NCBI RefSeq assembly: GCF_001623525.1
Contig: NZ_CP015225.1
Span: 3,720,001-3,784,000 of the forward strand
DNA from: Pseudomonas fluorescens
Lineage (GTDB): Bacteria > Pseudomonadota > Gammaproteobacteria > Pseudomonadales > Pseudomonadaceae
Direction of reading: 5' to 3'
Length of the DNA: 64,000 nucleotides
The notes under the pieces are model-generated. The model did no database searches. It was not told where the DNA came from and saw only the letters and a program-made list of their open reading frames with translations. A program made the translations under genes and the position numbers. Below are positions 34,826 through 46,446 of the stretch, piece by piece. Positions within the stretch are counted from its first letter, which is position 1. Every line of letters starts with the position of its first letter.

Positions 34826-34957
34826 TGGCGAGGGGATTTATCCCCGCTGGGCTGCAAAGCAGCCCTGATACTTGAATACTCGGTGTGTCAGGCAAAAATC
34901 ATTTCCAGAGCTTTTGGGACTGCTTCGCAGTCCAGCGGAGATAAATCCCCTCGCCAC
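34826..34957. repeat. REPIN, gaggggatttatcccc flavour
   Basis: Doublet with arms GTGGCGAGGGGATTTATCCC and the inverted agataaatcccctcgccac. The inner palindrome GGGGATTTATCCCC differs from the common GGGAGCTTGCTCCC, so this is a second sequence class; the same class recurs at 56792-56923. Confidence 0.9.
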
Positions 34958-35062
34958 AAGGTTCTTCATGATCCCGCCAATATCGCACAAGACCAAAGCT
35001 ATAACCCATCTGGTAGGCTCGCCACATTACGCCTTCGATTCTTGAGATAAAAGGTACAGCTG

Positions 35063-36028
35063 ATGACGAACACCGCCCGCGCAGTCTTCCTCGACCACCC
35101 TTCCCTGGACCTTGGCGACCTGGACTTGGGCCCGCTGCGCAACTGCTTCAGCGACCTGCAACTGTTCGCCCGGACCACGCCGGAGCAGGTCATCGAGCGG
35201 CTCAAGGGCGCCACCGTGGCGATCACCAACAAAATCGTGATCGATGCACAGGCCATGGCGGCCAGCCCCGAACTGAAGCTGATCCTGATCAGCGCCACTG
35301 GCACCAACAATGTCGACCTGGCCGCCGCCCGCAGCCATGGGATCACGGTGTGCAATTGCCAGGGTTACGGCACACCGTCGGTGGCCCAGCACACCATCAT
35401 GCTGTTGCTGAACCTGGCGACGCGCCTGGCCGATTATCAAAAAGCGGTGGGTGAAGGTCGCTGGCAACAGGCTTCGCAGTTCTGCCTGCTGGACTATCCG
35501 ATTGTCGAGCTGGCAGGCAAGACCCTGGGTTTGCTGGGCCATGGTGAATTGGGCAGCGCCGTCGGGCGGCTGGCCGAAGCCTTTGGCATGCGTGTGCTGC
35601 TGGGGCAGATCCCCGGGCGCCCGGCCCGCCCTGACCGCTTGCCGCTGGAGCAGTTGTTGCCGCAAGTCGATGCCTTGACCCTGCACTGCCCGCTCAACGA
35701 GCACACGCGGAACTTCATCGGCGCTCGCGAACTGGCGCAGCTCAAGCCCGGCGCATTCGTGGTCAACACCGCCCGTGGCGGCCTGATCGACGAACAGGCC
35801 CTGGCCGAAGCCCTGCGCAACGGTCACTTGGGGGGCGCCGCCACCGACGTGCTCAGCGTGGAGCCGCCGGCCCAAGGCAACCCGCTGCTGGCCGGCGATA
35901 TTCCACGCTTGATCGTCACACCGCACAACGCCTGGGGCAGCCGCGAGGCGCGGCAACGGATCGTCGGGCAAATGAGCGAAAACGCCCTGGGCTTTTTCAG
36001 CGGTACAGCGCGGCGTGTCGTCAGTTGA
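35063..36028 (+). CDS. D-2-hydroxyacid dehydrogenase (glycerate/hydroxypyruvate reductase-like)
   Basis: A 321-residue NAD(P)-dependent dehydrogenase. The nucleotide fold motif is GLLGHGELGSAVGRLAEAFG (about residues 152-171). The catalytic triad is in VNTARGGLID (Arg), DVLSVEPP (Glu) and TPHNAWGS (His). The short length and N-terminal domain resemble glycerate dehydrogenases (HprA), which reduce hydroxypyruvate to D-glycerate. It precedes rsmC by 45 bp in the same direction. Whether it links to the hydroxypyruvate isomerase 26 kb away is speculative. Confidence 0.88.
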   Translation: MTNTARAVFLDHPSLDLGDLDLGPLRNCFSDLQLFARTTPEQVIERLKGATVAITNKIVIDAQAMAASPELKLILISATGTNNVDLAAARSHGITVCNCQGYGTPSVAQHTIMLLLNLATRLADYQKAVGEGRWQQASQFCLLDYPIVELAGKTLGLLGHGELGSAVGRLAEAFGMRVLLGQIPGRPARPDRLPLEQLLPQVDALTLHCPLNEHTRNFIGARELAQLKPGAFVVNTARGGLIDEQALAEALRNGHLGGAATDVLSVEPPAQGNPLLAGDIPRLIVTPHNAWGSREARQRIVGQMSENALGFFSGTARRVVS

Positions 36029-36073
36029 TAAACTGCCGCACTTTTTTTTACCCGCTTTATCAAGGAGCAGACC

Positions 36074-37072
36074 ATGGATCCGCGCAGTGAAGTACTGCTT
36101 CGTCAGGCCGAGTTATTCCAGGGCTCGGTGTTGTTGGCCGGCCTGCCCGCCGACGATCTGCTCGGCCGTTTGCCAGAGGCCCATGGCTGGTGCTGGCATG
36201 CCGGCGATCAGGCGGCGCTGGACGCTCGCTTTCCCGAGCGCAGCCACTTTGGCGTGACCGTGCCCGAGCGTGGGTTCGACACAGCCGTGGTGTTCCTGCC
36301 CAAGGCCAAGGACCTGACCGACTACATCCTCAATGCCGTGGCGGCGCGCCTGGCCGGTCGCGAGGTGTACCTGGTGGGGGAAAAACGCAGCGGCATCGAA
36401 GGCGCGTCCAAGCAGCTCAACCCGTTCGGCAAGCCGCGCAAACTCGACAGTGCGCGGCATTGCCAACTGTGGCAAGTCACCGTCGCCAACGCACCCGAGG
36501 CCACGCCCCTGGAAAGCCTGGCCCAGACCTACGAATTGCCCCTGGCCGAAGGCCCGCTGAAGGTCATCAGCTTGCCGGGGGTGTTCAGCCACGGTCGCCT
36601 GGATCGCGGCAGTGCGCTGCTGTTGGAACACCTGGATAAACTGCCCAGCGGGCACTTGCTGGACTTCGGCTGCGGTGCCGGGGTGCTGGGGGCGGCGGTC
36701 AAGCGGCGCTACCCGCACAACACCGTCACCCTGTTGGACGTGGACGCATTCGCCGCCGCCAGCAGTCGCCTGACCCTGGCTGCCAACGGTCTGGAAGCCG
36801 AGGTGCTGACTGGTGATGGGATCGACGCCGCGCCGATGGGTTTGAGCGCGATTTTGAGCAACCCGCCATTCCATGTCGGCGTGCATACCGACTACCACGC
36901 AACGGAAAACCTGCTGCGAAAAGCGGCCAAACATCTGAAAAATGGTGGCGAACTGCGGCTGGTTGCCAATAGTTTCCTCAAGTACCAGCCACTGATCGAG
37001 GAGCATCTGGGCGTCTGCGCCATCAAGGCCGAAGGCCAGGGCTTTCGCATCTACCGCGCCAAACGCGGTTGA
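36074..37072 (+). CDS. rsmC: 16S rRNA (guanine-1207-N2) methyltransferase RsmC
   Basis: A 332-residue protein with the two-domain layout of RsmC. A degenerate N-terminal methyltransferase-like domain is followed by a catalytic C-terminal domain with [18 protein letters not shown] (about 192-209, SAM binding), [10 protein letters not shown], and the catalytic SNPPFHVG (about 262-269). It methylates G1207 of 16S rRNA on the 30S subunit. AAGGAG lies upstream of the ATG. A hairpin (37102-37124, CGGATT...AATCCG) follows the gene before the riboswitch. Confidence 0.93.
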   Translation: MDPRSEVLLRQAELFQGSVLLAGLPADDLLGRLPEAHGWCWHAGDQAALDARFPERSHFGVTVPERGFDTAVVFLPKAKDLTDYILNAVAARLAGREVYLVGEKRSGIEGASKQLNPFGKPRKLDSARHCQLWQVTVANAPEATPLESLAQTYELPLAEGPLKVISLPGVFSHGRLDRGSALLLEHLDKLPSGHLLDFGCGAGVLGAAVKRRYPHNTVTLLDVDAFAAASSRLTLAANGLEAEVLTGDGIDAAPMGLSAILSNPPFHVGVHTDYHATENLLRKAAKHLKNGGELRLVANSFLKYQPLIEEHLGVCAIKAEGQGFRIYRAKRG

Positions 37073-37128
37073 AATCTTTTAGGCAACAGCACTTGCCCAA
37101 TCGGATTTGCCTAGGCAGAATCCGCTCC

Positions 37129-37318
37129 GTCCTAGGGGAGTAGTCTCCCGCGAGCGCCATGCTCGCCCGGCATACGTCAACATACTTGGTCAGCAGACCA
37201 TGGCGTATGCGGCCCAAGCGTCCACGCAGATGGTCGCTGGGTTTGACAAGACCTATGACACGCACACCTTACCCGGGGCGGGAAGGCTGTACGTGTCATA
37301 GCCGTGTCGACCCGCCCC
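37129..37318 (+). ncRNA. yybP-ykoY (manganese) riboswitch with overlapping expression-platform hairpins
   Basis: Hallmark GGGGAGTAG (37135-37143), CATACGTCAACATACTTGG and GACAAGACC (37245-37253) match the yybP-ykoY aptamer. P1 can pair 37129-37136 with 37252-37259 (one mismatch). The 3' P1 strand belongs to CTATGACACG (37253-37262), which is also an exact complement of CGTGTCATAG (37292-37301). That second strand lies inside a competing hairpin, GGGGCGGG (37275-37282) with CCCGCCCC (37311-37318), ending four bases before the ribosome site. The two structures exclude each other. The class senses Mn2+ and usually turns on Mn exporters. Confidence 0.85.
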
Positions 37319-37332
37319 TTTAGGAATTCCTG

Positions 37333-37917
37333 ATGCTGGACTCACTCCTCGTACCTACCGCTATCGTTGCGCTGGCCGAAATTGGCGACAAGACGCAATT
37401 GCTCGCACTTATCCTGGCCGCTCGCTTTCGCAAACCCTGGCCGATCATCGCCGGCATCATTGCCGCAACACTCGCCAACCATGCAGCCGCCGGGGCAGTA
37501 GGGGCCTGGGTCAGTGGATTTTTCTCCGATGCGGTGCTGCACTGGATACTGGCGGCAAGCTTCACCGCCACGGCGCTGTGGACCCTGGTCCCGGACAAAC
37601 TGGACGATGAGGAAGCGAACACGGCCCGCAAGTTCGGGCCGTTCCTGACCACGCTCATTGCGTTCTTCCTGGCGGAAATCGGCGACAAGACGCAGATCGC
37701 CACGGTGATGCTCGCCGCGCAATACCCGGAGTTGTGGTTGGTCATCATCGGCACCACCGTGGGCATGTTGATTGCCAACGTGCCGGTAGTGCTGGCGGGC
37801 AATTTCGCCGCCGAGAAGCTGCCCCTGGCCCTGATCCGCCGCCTGGCCGCCTCGGCATTCTTCGTCCTGGCGATCGTGGCGGTGTACAAGGCGATGCAGA
37901 GCAGCGGATGGGTTTGA
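37333..37917 (+). CDS. UPF0016 (GDT1/TMEM165-like) cation transporter, probable Mn2+ exporter
   Basis: A 194-residue inner-membrane protein with about six helices arranged as two homologous halves, each with the signature AEIGDKTQ (about residues 15-22 and 114-121). The paired acidic motifs form the cation path. Members export Mn2+ or Ca2+; bacterial ones controlled by yybP-ykoY riboswitches, such as MneA, protect against excess manganese. The start has AGGA seven bases upstream, directly after the riboswitch hairpin. It is monocistronic, with a REPIN after it. Confidence 0.9.
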   Translation: MLDSLLVPTAIVALAEIGDKTQLLALILAARFRKPWPIIAGIIAATLANHAAAGAVGAWVSGFFSDAVLHWILAASFTATALWTLVPDKLDDEEANTARKFGPFLTTLIAFFLAEIGDKTQIATVMLAAQYPELWLVIIGTTVGMLIANVPVVLAGNFAAEKLPLALIRRLAASAFFVLAIVAVYKAMQSSGWV

Positions 37918-37936
37918 TCAGGTTGATGCAGGTTCT

Positions 37937-38028
37937 GTGGCGAGGGAGCTTGCTCCCGCTGGGTTGCGAAGCAGCCCTAAGCTTTTGCGGCCGCTACGCG
38001 ACCGAGCGGGAGCAAGCTCCCTCGCCAC
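37937..38028. repeat. REPIN, gagggagcttgctccc flavour
   Basis: Compact doublet between the cation exporter and the convergent M48 protease gene; the left arm opens GTGGCGAGGGAGCTTGCTCC. Confidence 0.9.
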
Positions 38029-38057
38029 AAAAAACAGCTTTTACCGCATGACGATGC

Positions 38058-38873
38058 TTATTTCTTGGCCTGCTGATAAAGCGGCATCACCTTCGGAATC
38101 GCCGCCTGCAATGAAGCGATACGGCTGCTCGACGACGGGTGGGTGCTCATGAACTCCGGTGGCGCGCCTTCCGAGGCCTTGGCCATCTTGTTCCACAAGG
38201 TGATCGCCGCGTTCGGGTCGTAGCCGGCGCGGGCGGCCAGTTCGAGGCCGATCAGGTCGGCTTCGTTCTCGTTGCCACGGCTGTTGGGCAAGGTCATGCC
38301 ATAGTTGGCGACGGTGTCGGCCAACGCCAGGCTGTCCTGGCCCAGGCCGAACAAGGCACCAGCGCCCTGCTTGGCCATCTCGATGCCATAGGCCTTGGAC
38401 ATCGCTTCGCGCCCGTGCTCGCGCAGGGCGTGGGCGATTTCGTGGCCCATGATCGCGGCGATTTCAGCGTCGGTCAGCTTCAACTGGTCGATCAGGCCGG
38501 TGTAGAACATGATCTTACCGCCAGGGCCGCAATTGGCGTTGAGTTCATCGCTCTTGATCAGGTTCACTTCCCAGTTCCACTGGGCCGAATCCGGGCGGAA
38601 CATCGGCGCCTGGGCAATCAAGCGATCGGCAATGACCTGGATGCGCTTGGCATCGTTACTGGTCTTGTCCAGCGCGCCCTGGGCGCTCGCCTCACCCATC
38701 GTCTTTTGATAGGACTGGGCGTACATCTGGTTGACCTGATCGGTCGACAGCATGCTGAACATGTACTGCTTGCGCTCCACGCCCACGGCTCCGCCGCTGG
38801 TGGTATTGACCGACTGGCAACCGGTGAGCAGCAGCGCCGCGCTCAGAGCACTCACCATCAATGTCTTGTTCAT
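38058..38873 (-). CDS. M48-family metalloprotease lipoprotein (LoiP/YggG-like)
   Basis: A 271-residue lipoprotein. The signal peptide ends in LLTGC (Cys19), giving a membrane-anchored periplasmic protein. The zinc motif HEIAH is at 144-148, with the third ligand in NENEADLIG near 203. Related LoiP cleaves misfolded or outer-membrane proteins. FMSTHPSSSSRIASLQ near the C-terminus is the typical closing helix. It faces the exporter gene convergently and is separated from the divergent chemoreceptor gene by 217 bp. Confidence 0.92.
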   Translation of the reverse strand: MNKTLMVSALSAALLLTGCQSVNTTSGGAVGVERKQYMFSMLSTDQVNQMYAQSYQKTMGEASAQGALDKTSNDAKRIQVIADRLIAQAPMFRPDSAQWNWEVNLIKSDELNANCGPGGKIMFYTGLIDQLKLTDAEIAAIMGHEIAHALREHGREAMSKAYGIEMAKQGAGALFGLGQDSLALADTVANYGMTLPNSRGNENEADLIGLELAARAGYDPNAAITLWNKMAKASEGAPPEFMSTHPSSSSRIASLQAAIPKVMPLYQQAKK

Positions 38874-39056
38874 GTAAAAAAGCTCCCTGGAAACGTGGGC
38901 GTATCCTAGGCCTTGATCTGTATCGGCGCCAGATACATAACGAAGGATTACAGGTTTTTCTGACAGACCCCACCCAGTCCATTTGCGACACCTACGCAGC
39001 TAAAACAGTCACCCGACGAACAGCGCCTCATGCCGCGCCACAGAAACGCCGATAAC

Positions 39057-39087
39057 GGCTCCAGACGTCATTTCCGCGTCCGGAGCC
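39057..39087 (+). promoter_or_regulatory. Strong hairpin that buries the ribosome site of the chemoreceptor gene
   Basis: GGCTCC-a-GACG pairs with CGTC-c-GGAGCC, a 10-bp interrupted stem with a 9-base loop. The right arm contains the Shine-Dalgarno GGAG and ends three T's before the ATG at 39091. A sigma-28-like -10 (GCCGATAA, 39048-39055) lies directly upstream but lacks a TAAA -35 at 15 bp. Translation would need melting or a helper. Confidence 0.65.
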
Positions 39088-39090
39088 TTT

Positions 39091-41229
39091 ATGAAATTCA
39101 GATCGATCCAGTTTTCCGTGGCCGCCCTGGCCGGTGCCATCGTGCTCAGCGTGGTGGGCGCCCTCGTGCTGTACTCGTTGTTTGCCGGCGCGCGCACCCA
39201 GGAGATGGTGCAACAGCGGACCAAGGCCCAGTTCGAACAACTCATCGAGCAACGTCTCACTGCCCTGGCCCGCACCCAGGCGAGCCTGATCCAGCGGGAA
39301 CTGGAAGCCCCGCTGCTGCTCGCCCGCGGCCTGGCTACCAGCAACGCCTTGATGGGCATGAACGGCACGGACGGCAACCCGCAATTGAAGGTGCCCCGCG
39401 AGCAAATGATCAGCCTGTTGCGCGAAACCGTGGTGCGCAACCCGAAGATCCTCGGTGCCTACATCGCCTGGGAACCGAACGCCATCGACCACGACGACGC
39501 CAACTATGTGAACAGACAGGTGGTGGGCATGGAAACCAACGGGCGTTTCCTGCCGTGGTGGTTCCGTAACCAGGACGGGTCCCTGGGCCTGGAAAAACTC
39601 GCCGACGTGACCGACCAGAAACTACTTTCCACCGGCATCCGCGCCAGTGAGTACTACCTGTGCTCCCAGGACAGCAAGAAAGCCTGCGTGATCGACCCGG
39701 CGCCCTATCGCGTTGGCAGCACGATGACCATGCTCGCCTCGTTCATCGAACCGATCATGATCGATGGCCAGTTCCAGGGTATCGTCGGCGCCGACCTGTC
39801 GGTGAACTTCATCCAGGACATGCTCGTGGCCGCCGATGGCAAGTTGTACGACGGCGCCGGGGAAATGGCCTTGCTCTCCAGCAATAATCGACTGGTGGCC
39901 TTCACCAAGGACCCGAGCAAACTCGGAGAAAAGGCCAGCGACCTGCTGGACGCCAGTGCACTGGATAACCTCGCCAAGCTGGGCGACGGCGAAGTGCGCT
40001 ATGACATCGACGAAGCACACGGGCATATCGAGGTGTACATGCCGTTCGGCATCGGCGAGACCAACGCCCGCTGGACGCTGATGCTGCAGCTGCCACTGAA
40101 CGCGGTCATGGCCGACCTGCAAGCGCTGCAGAAAGACCTCGACCATCAGCGCCAGGCCGATATCTTCGGCATGGCGATAGTGGGCCTGGTGATTGCCGGC
40201 ATCGGTCTGCTGGTGATCTGGCTGGTGGGCCACGGCATTGCCCGACCGCTCAAGCAAATGGTGGCGATGCTCGATGACATCGCCCAGGGCGAAGGCGACC
40301 TGACCCGCCGCCTGGTGAGCGACCGCGCCGATGAGCTGGGGGCGATCGCCAGGGGCTTCAATACCTTCCTGAGCAAGTTGCAGGGCATGATCACCCAGGT
40401 GGTGACCTCGGTGCAGAGCGTCAGCGATTCGTCGGAGCATACCGCCGATATCGCGATCCGCACCAACCAGGGCGTGCACAAGCAGATGTCAGAGATCGAT
40501 CAAGTCGCCACTGCCGTGCACGAAATGACCGCCACCGCCCAGGACGTGGCCCGCAACGCGACCCAAGCCGCCCAGGCCGCCAGCCATGCAGACCAGGCTG
40601 CCAGCCAGGGCATGCAGATCGTGCGGGACACTTCCACCTCCATCGGTGCCCTGGCCGTGGAAATCGGCAAGGCGGTGGGCGTGGTACAGACCCTGGCCAA
40701 GGACAGCGAGAACATCAACGCGATCCTCACCGCCATCCGCGGAATCGCCGAGCAGACCAACCTGCTCGCCCTCAACGCCGCCATCGAAGCCGCCCGGGCC
40801 GGTGAACAGGGCCGTGGTTTCGCGGTAGTCGCCGATGAAGTGCGCAACCTGGCGCAGAAGACGCAACAGGCGACCGAAGAAATCCAGACGATGATCCAAC
40901 AGTTGCAACAAGGCACCCGGGATGTGGTGCGGGTGATGGAAGACAGCCAGACCCGCACCGACGAAAGCGTGCAGCATGCGGCGAAAGCGGCCCAGGCCCT
41001 GGAAACGATCACCCAGGCCGTGTCGGTGATCAACGACATGAACACCCAGATCGCCAGCGCCGCCGAGGAACAAAGCGCCGTAGCCGACGACATCAACCGT
41101 AACGTGATCAACATCGGGCAAGTGGCGAACGAAGTCGCCAGCGGCGCCGACGAATCCAGCGCGGCCAGCGCCGGGTTGACCAAACTGGCGGAGCAGCAGC
41201 GGCGGTTGATCAATCAGTTCAGGGTCTGA
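39091..41229 (+). CDS. Methyl-accepting chemotaxis protein with a Cache-type sensor domain
   Basis: A 712-residue chemoreceptor. A short cytoplasmic start and first transmembrane helix (about 9-32) lead to a roughly 310-residue periplasmic double-Cache-like domain ([20 protein letters not shown] near 125; [16 protein letters not shown] near 230-245). A second helix is at about 355-378, then HAMP and a signalling domain with the conserved tip [20 protein letters not shown] (near 549-568) followed by [20 protein letters not shown]. It binds small molecules, possibly organic or amino acids, and controls the CheA kinase. No C-terminal CheR-docking pentapeptide is seen. It is monocistronic, preceded by the hairpin. 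Confidence 0.93.
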   Translation: MKFRSIQFSVAALAGAIVLSVVGALVLYSLFAGARTQEMVQQRTKAQFEQLIEQRLTALARTQASLIQRELEAPLLLARGLATSNALMGMNGTDGNPQLKVPREQMISLLRETVVRNPKILGAYIAWEPNAIDHDDANYVNRQVVGMETNGRFLPWWFRNQDGSLGLEKLADVTDQKLLSTGIRASEYYLCSQDSKKACVIDPAPYRVGSTMTMLASFIEPIMIDGQFQGIVGADLSVNFIQDMLVAADGKLYDGAGEMALLSSNNRLVAFTKDPSKLGEKASDLLDASALDNLAKLGDGEVRYDIDEAHGHIEVYMPFGIGETNARWTLMLQLPLNAVMADLQALQKDLDHQRQADIFGMAIVGLVIAGIGLLVIWLVGHGIARPLKQMVAMLDDIAQGEGDLTRRLVSDRADELGAIARGFNTFLSKLQGMITQVVTSVQSVSDSSEHTADIAIRTNQGVHKQMSEIDQVATAVHEMTATAQDVARNATQAAQAASHADQAASQGMQIVRDTSTSIGALAVEIGKAVGVVQTLAKDSENINAILTAIRGIAEQTNLLALNAAIEAARAGEQGRGFAVVADEVRNLAQKTQQATEEIQTMIQQLQQGTRDVVRVMEDSQTRTDESVQHAAKAAQALETITQAVSVINDMNTQIASAAEEQSAVADDINRNVINIGQVANEVASGADESSAASAGLTKLAEQQRRLINQFRV

Positions 41230-41240
41230 TCCGAAGGCCC

Positions 41241-41405
41241 CATCGCGAGCAGGCTCGCTCCCACAGAGGGATTGGCGGTGGAACGCCGACAGTGCGAACA
41301 CCCCAAAACAACTGTGGGAGCGAGCTTGCTCGCGATGGCGTCGGTTCAGCCAACATCGAAGCGACTGACACTACGCCTTCGCGGGCAAGCCTGCTCCCAC
41401 AGGGG
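41241..41405. repeat. Cluster of three REP units, tcgcgagc...gctcccac flavour
   Basis: Three units at about 41241-41270, 41309-41340 and 41372-41405, with the middle one inverted. An odd number of units suggests a REPIN plus a solitary half. It fills the gap between the chemoreceptor and hisC genes. Confidence 0.75.
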
Positions 41406-41417
41406 ATTTGCAGAGTT

Positions 41418-42470
41418 TCAGAGTTCGCCGAGGGCTTCGATCAGGGCCTGGTTCTGCTCCGGTGTACCGATGCTGATCCGCAGGAATTGGGCAATCCGCT
41501 CCTGCTTGAAGTGCCGCACGATCACCCCCTGTTCCCGCAGTTTCGCCGCCAACCCGGCCGCATCGTGCCGAGGATGGCGGGCGAAAATGAAGTTGGCCGC
41601 CGAAGGCAGCACTTCAAAGCCCTTGGCTTGCAGTTGGGCCACGACCCATTCACGGTGCTCGATGACTAACCGGCAAGTCCGATCGAAATACTCGCGATCA
41701 TCGAACGCCGCCGCGCCGCCGACATTCGCCAGGCGATCCAGCGGGTAGGAGTTGAAGCTGTTCTTGATCCGCTCCAGCGCTTCGATCAGCTCCGGATGGC
41801 CCACCGCCAGGCCCACGCGCAGCCCCGCCAGGGAGCGGGACTTGGACAAGGTCTGGGTCACCAGCAGGTTCGGATAGCGATCCACCAGGCTGATGGCCGT
41901 CTCGCCGCCGAAGTCGATATAGGCCTCGTCGACCACCACCACCGAATCCGGGTTGGCCTTGAGGATCTGCTCGACCGCTTCCAGCGCCAGCAGGCAGCCG
42001 GTCGGCGCGTTCGGGTTGGGGAAAATGATCCCGCCATTGGGTTTGGCGTAGTCTGCCGGGTCGATCTGGAATTGCGCGTCCAGCGGCACCGCATCGAACT
42101 GAATGCCGTACAGCCCGCAATACACTGGATAGAAGCTGTAGCTGATGTCGGGGAACAACAGCGGCTGGTCATGTTGCAACAGGCCGTGAAAAATGTGCGC
42201 CAGCACTTCATCCGAGCCATTACCCAGGAACACCTGGTTGCTCTGCACGCCGTAATAGCGGGCCACGGCGCCTTTGAGCAGGTCGCTGTTGGGATCCGGA
42301 TACAGGCGCAGGTTGTCGTTCAGCTCGGTCTGCATCGCCGCCAGGGCCTTGGGCGATGGGCCGTAGGGATTCTCGTTGGTGTTGAGCTTGACCAAGCGGG
42401 TCAGCTTCGGCTGTTCACCCGGCACGTAGGGCACCAGATTCTTGACGAACGGGCTCCAGAATTTACTCAT
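41418..42470 (-). CDS. hisC: Histidinol-phosphate aminotransferase HisC
   Basis: A 350-residue fold-type I PLP enzyme for histidine biosynthesis, converting imidazole acetol phosphate to histidinol phosphate. [18 protein letters not shown] is the characteristic N-terminal loop, [12 protein letters not shown] and [13 protein letters not shown] contact PLP, and [12 protein letters not shown] carries the PLP lysine. ATG 42470 is one base after the hisD stop and has AGGGGAA upstream, so the two are coupled. It is the last gene of the hisG-hisD-hisC unit. Confidence 0.94.
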   Translation of the reverse strand: MSKFWSPFVKNLVPYVPGEQPKLTRLVKLNTNENPYGPSPKALAAMQTELNDNLRLYPDPNSDLLKGAVARYYGVQSNQVFLGNGSDEVLAHIFHGLLQHDQPLLFPDISYSFYPVYCGLYGIQFDAVPLDAQFQIDPADYAKPNGGIIFPNPNAPTGCLLALEAVEQILKANPDSVVVVDEAYIDFGGETAISLVDRYPNLLVTQTLSKSRSLAGLRVGLAVGHPELIEALERIKNSFNSYPLDRLANVGGAAAFDDREYFDRTCRLVIEHREWVVAQLQAKGFEVLPSAANFIFARHPRHDAAGLAAKLREQGVIVRHFKQERIAQFLRISIGTPEQNQALIEALGEL

Positions 42471-42471
42471 T

Positions 42472-43809
42472 TCAGTTCCCCTGCCCTTCAATGGATGGCT
42501 CGTCAAGAATGCGGTACTCGGCACTGCGCGCGTGGGCGCTCAGCGATTCGCCACGGGCCAGCACCGAAGCGGTCTTGCCCAGTTCGGATGCGCCCTGCTC
42601 GGAGCAGAAGATGATCGACGAACGCTTCTGGAAGTCATACACCCCCAGCGGCGACGAGAAGCGCGCGGTGCCGGAGGTCGGCAACACGTGGTTGGGACCT
42701 GCGCAGTAATCGCCCAGGGCCTCACTGGTGTGGCGCCCCATGAAGATCGCACCGGCGTGACGGATCTGCGGCAACCAGGCCTGCGGGTCGGCGACCGACA
42801 ACTCCAGGTGTTCCGGCGCGATACGGTTGGCGACTTCGATGGCCTGCTCCATGTCGCGGACATGGATCAGCGCCCCACGGCCGTTGATCGAGGTGTTGAT
42901 GATTTCGGCGCGGTCCATGGTCGGCAGCAGCTTATCGATGCTGGCGGCGACCTTGTCGAGGAACTCGGCGTCCGGGCTGACCAGGATCGCCTGGGCGTCT
43001 TCGTCGTGCTCGGCCTGGGAAAACAGGTCCATGGCGATCCAGTCCGGATCGGTCTGGCCGTCGCACACCACGAGAATTTCCGAAGGGCCGGCAATCATGT
43101 CGATGCCGACCTGGCCGAACACGTGGCGCTTGGCGGTGGCGACATAGATGTTGCCCGGGCCGACCACCTTGTCGACCCGTGGCACGCTTTCGGTGCCATA
43201 GGCCAGCGCAGCCACGGCCTGGGCACCACCAATGGTGAACACCCGGTCCACGCCGGCAATGCAAGCGGCGGCCAGCACCAGCTCGTTGATTTCACCCCGC
43301 GGGGTCGGGACGACCATGACCACCTCGGTCACGCCGGCGACCTTGGCCGGGATCGCGTTCATCAGCACCGAGGACGGATAGGACGCCTTGCCACCCGGCA
43401 CGTACAGGCCGGCGCGGTCCAGCGGCGTGACCTTCTGGCCCAGCACCGTGCCGTCGGCTTCGGTGTAGCTCCAGGAGTCCTGTTTCTGCCTTTCGTGATA
43501 GTCGCGCACCCGCGACGCGGCTTTTTCCAGGGCTTCGCGCTGGGGCACGGTGATCCGGGTCAGGGCCAGTTCCAGGCGCTCGCGCGGCAGGATCAGGTCG
43601 GCCATGGACGCCACTTGCAGGCCGTCGAACTTCTGGGTGAATTCCACCAGGGCGGCATCGCCACGCTCGCGCACAGCCTTGATGATGTCCAGCACCCGCT
43701 GATTGACCGAGTCGTCAGACACGCTTTCCCAGCTCAGCAGATGATCCAGATGATGTGCGAAATCCGGGTCGACAGCGTTGAGTCGGCGAATCGAAGTGGG
43801 AGCGGTCAT
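42472..43809 (-). CDS. hisD: Histidinol dehydrogenase HisD
   Basis: A 445-residue NAD and zinc enzyme that makes the last two oxidations to histidine. Visible signatures are [22 protein letters not shown] (about 130-150), [29 protein letters not shown] and [21 protein letters not shown], with conserved zinc-ligand His residues. It follows hisG after 123 bp containing a GC hairpin and is directly coupled to hisC. Full-length compared with the family (about 430-440). Confidence 0.95.
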   Translation of the reverse strand: MTAPTSIRRLNAVDPDFAHHLDHLLSWESVSDDSVNQRVLDIIKAVRERGDAALVEFTQKFDGLQVASMADLILPRERLELALTRITVPQREALEKAASRVRDYHERQKQDSWSYTEADGTVLGQKVTPLDRAGLYVPGGKASYPSSVLMNAIPAKVAGVTEVVMVVPTPRGEINELVLAAACIAGVDRVFTIGGAQAVAALAYGTESVPRVDKVVGPGNIYVATAKRHVFGQVGIDMIAGPSEILVVCDGQTDPDWIAMDLFSQAEHDEDAQAILVSPDAEFLDKVAASIDKLLPTMDRAEIINTSINGRGALIHVRDMEQAIEVANRIAPEHLELSVADPQAWLPQIRHAGAIFMGRHTSEALGDYCAGPNHVLPTSGTARFSSPLGVYDFQKRSSIIFCSEQGASELGKTASVLARGESLSAHARSAEYRILDEPSIEGQGN

Positions 43810-43906
43810 AGCGAAGGCCTCATTAATGGCAAATGCTCAGGCGCCCTAAGCTACCAGTCCATTCGCGTGGGCACCTGAGAAAATTGGCTATGACACGGAT
43901 AGACGG

Positions 43907-43925
43907 GCGCGACTCAAGGTCGCGC
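43907..43925 (-). other. GC hairpin between hisG and hisD
   Basis: GCGCGAC and GTCGCGC form a 7-bp stem with a 5-base loop immediately after the hisG stop. There is no T-run, so it may mark a processing or stability element, not a full terminator. Confidence 0.45.
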
Positions 43926-43932
43926 AGGTGAA

Positions 43933-44568
43933 TCAGCCGCGGTGTCGCGATTCCACTGCCTTGCGCAGGGTATCGATCAGAGCCTGGATACGGGCGTGCT
44001 GCATTTTCATCGAAGCCTTGTTGACGATCAGCCGGGAGGTGATGTCGGCGATGAAATCCTGGGGTTCCAGGCCATTGGCCCGCAGGGTGTTGCCCGTGTC
44101 GACCACGTCGATGATCTTGTCCGCCAGGCCGATCAGCGGCGCCAGTTCCATCGAACCGTACAGCTTGATGATATCGACCTGACGGCCCTGCTCGGCGTAA
44201 TAACGCTTGGCAATGTTGACGAACTTGGTCGCCACGCGCAAACGCCCCTTGGGCTCCGGCGCGCCGACTTTACCGGCGGTCATGAGCTTGCAGCGGGCGA
44301 TCTGCAGGTCCAGGGGCTCGTACAGGCCCTGGCCGCCGTATTCCATCAGCACGTCCTTGCCGGCAACGCCCAGGTCGGCGGCGCCATGTTCCACGTAGGT
44401 CGGCACATCGGTGGCACGCACGATCAGCAAGCGCACATCGGCCTGGGTCGTGGGGATGATCAGCTTGCGGCTCTTGTCCGGATTCTCGGTCGGCACGATG
44501 CCCGCTTCAGCCAGAAGCGGCAGGGTGTCGTCAAGGATGCGGCCCTTGGACAGTGCGATGGTCAACAT
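43933..44568 (-). CDS. hisG: ATP phosphoribosyltransferase, short form, HisG
   Basis: A 211-residue catalytic subunit for the first step of histidine synthesis (ATP plus PRPP). The short length without the C-terminal regulatory domain marks it as the HisG-S type, which needs HisZ, encoded elsewhere, for activity and feedback control. [18 protein letters not shown] opens the enzyme, and the phosphate/PRPP-binding region [16 protein letters not shown] is at about 150-165. It follows murA after 127 bp in the same direction, a gene order typical of Pseudomonas. Confidence 0.95.
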   Translation of the reverse strand: MLTIALSKGRILDDTLPLLAEAGIVPTENPDKSRKLIIPTTQADVRLLIVRATDVPTYVEHGAADLGVAGKDVLMEYGGQGLYEPLDLQIARCKLMTAGKVGAPEPKGRLRVATKFVNIAKRYYAEQGRQVDIIKLYGSMELAPLIGLADKIIDVVDTGNTLRANGLEPQDFIADITSRLIVNKASMKMQHARIQALIDTLRKAVESRHRG

Positions 44569-44627
44569 GGGAAACGTCAGTCCTTATCAAGGTACTCATG
44601 CCCGGTCGCAAGCGGCGCCGGACACAC

Positions 44628-44651
44628 ATCGAGGGTGCAACCACCCTCGAT
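44628..44651 (-). other. Perfect hairpin between murA and hisG
   Basis: ATCGAGGGTG and CACCCTCGAT form a 10-bp perfect stem with a 4-base loop, about 60 bp before the hisG start. A T4 run lies on the wrong side for termination of murA transcripts. A role in partial termination or mRNA processing is possible. Confidence 0.55.
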
Positions 44652-44695
44652 AAAACGAAATCAACGGACGCGTCCCTGCGCCCATGCAGCCGGAA

Positions 44696-46223
<1,528 letters not shown>

Positions 46224-46348
46224 GCTCAACCTCAATCGGCGCCCTGTGCGCGCGGGTCGCACATCATACAAAAAAGCCCCGCGCCTGCGAACCCCGCGAA
46301 GCAGGACTCTGACGAGTAACGCTGGCCACTTGCTTGCGTGAATCATCA

Positions 46349-46440
46349 TGGCGAGGGCGCTTGCTCCCGCCTGGCTGCAAAGCTGTCCCAATAAAAGCAG
46401 GGGCCGCTGCGCGGCCAGCGGGAGCAAGCTCCCTCGCCAC
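46349..46440. repeat. REPIN inside the mla-murA run, gagggagcttgctccc flavour
   Basis: The left arm is degenerate (tggcgagggcgcttgctccc) while the right arm is standard. It lies between mlaB and ibaG, so it is probably transcribed within the operon. Confidence 0.85.
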
Positions 46441-46446
46441 AATGGG

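Noticed and set aside
46268..46310. Rho-independent terminator between mlaB and ibaG
   Set aside because: A T6 run exists on the minus strand, but the preceding GC blocks are direct copies (CGCGGGG) and the only inverted pair (CCTGC/GCAGG) is eight bases from the T-run.
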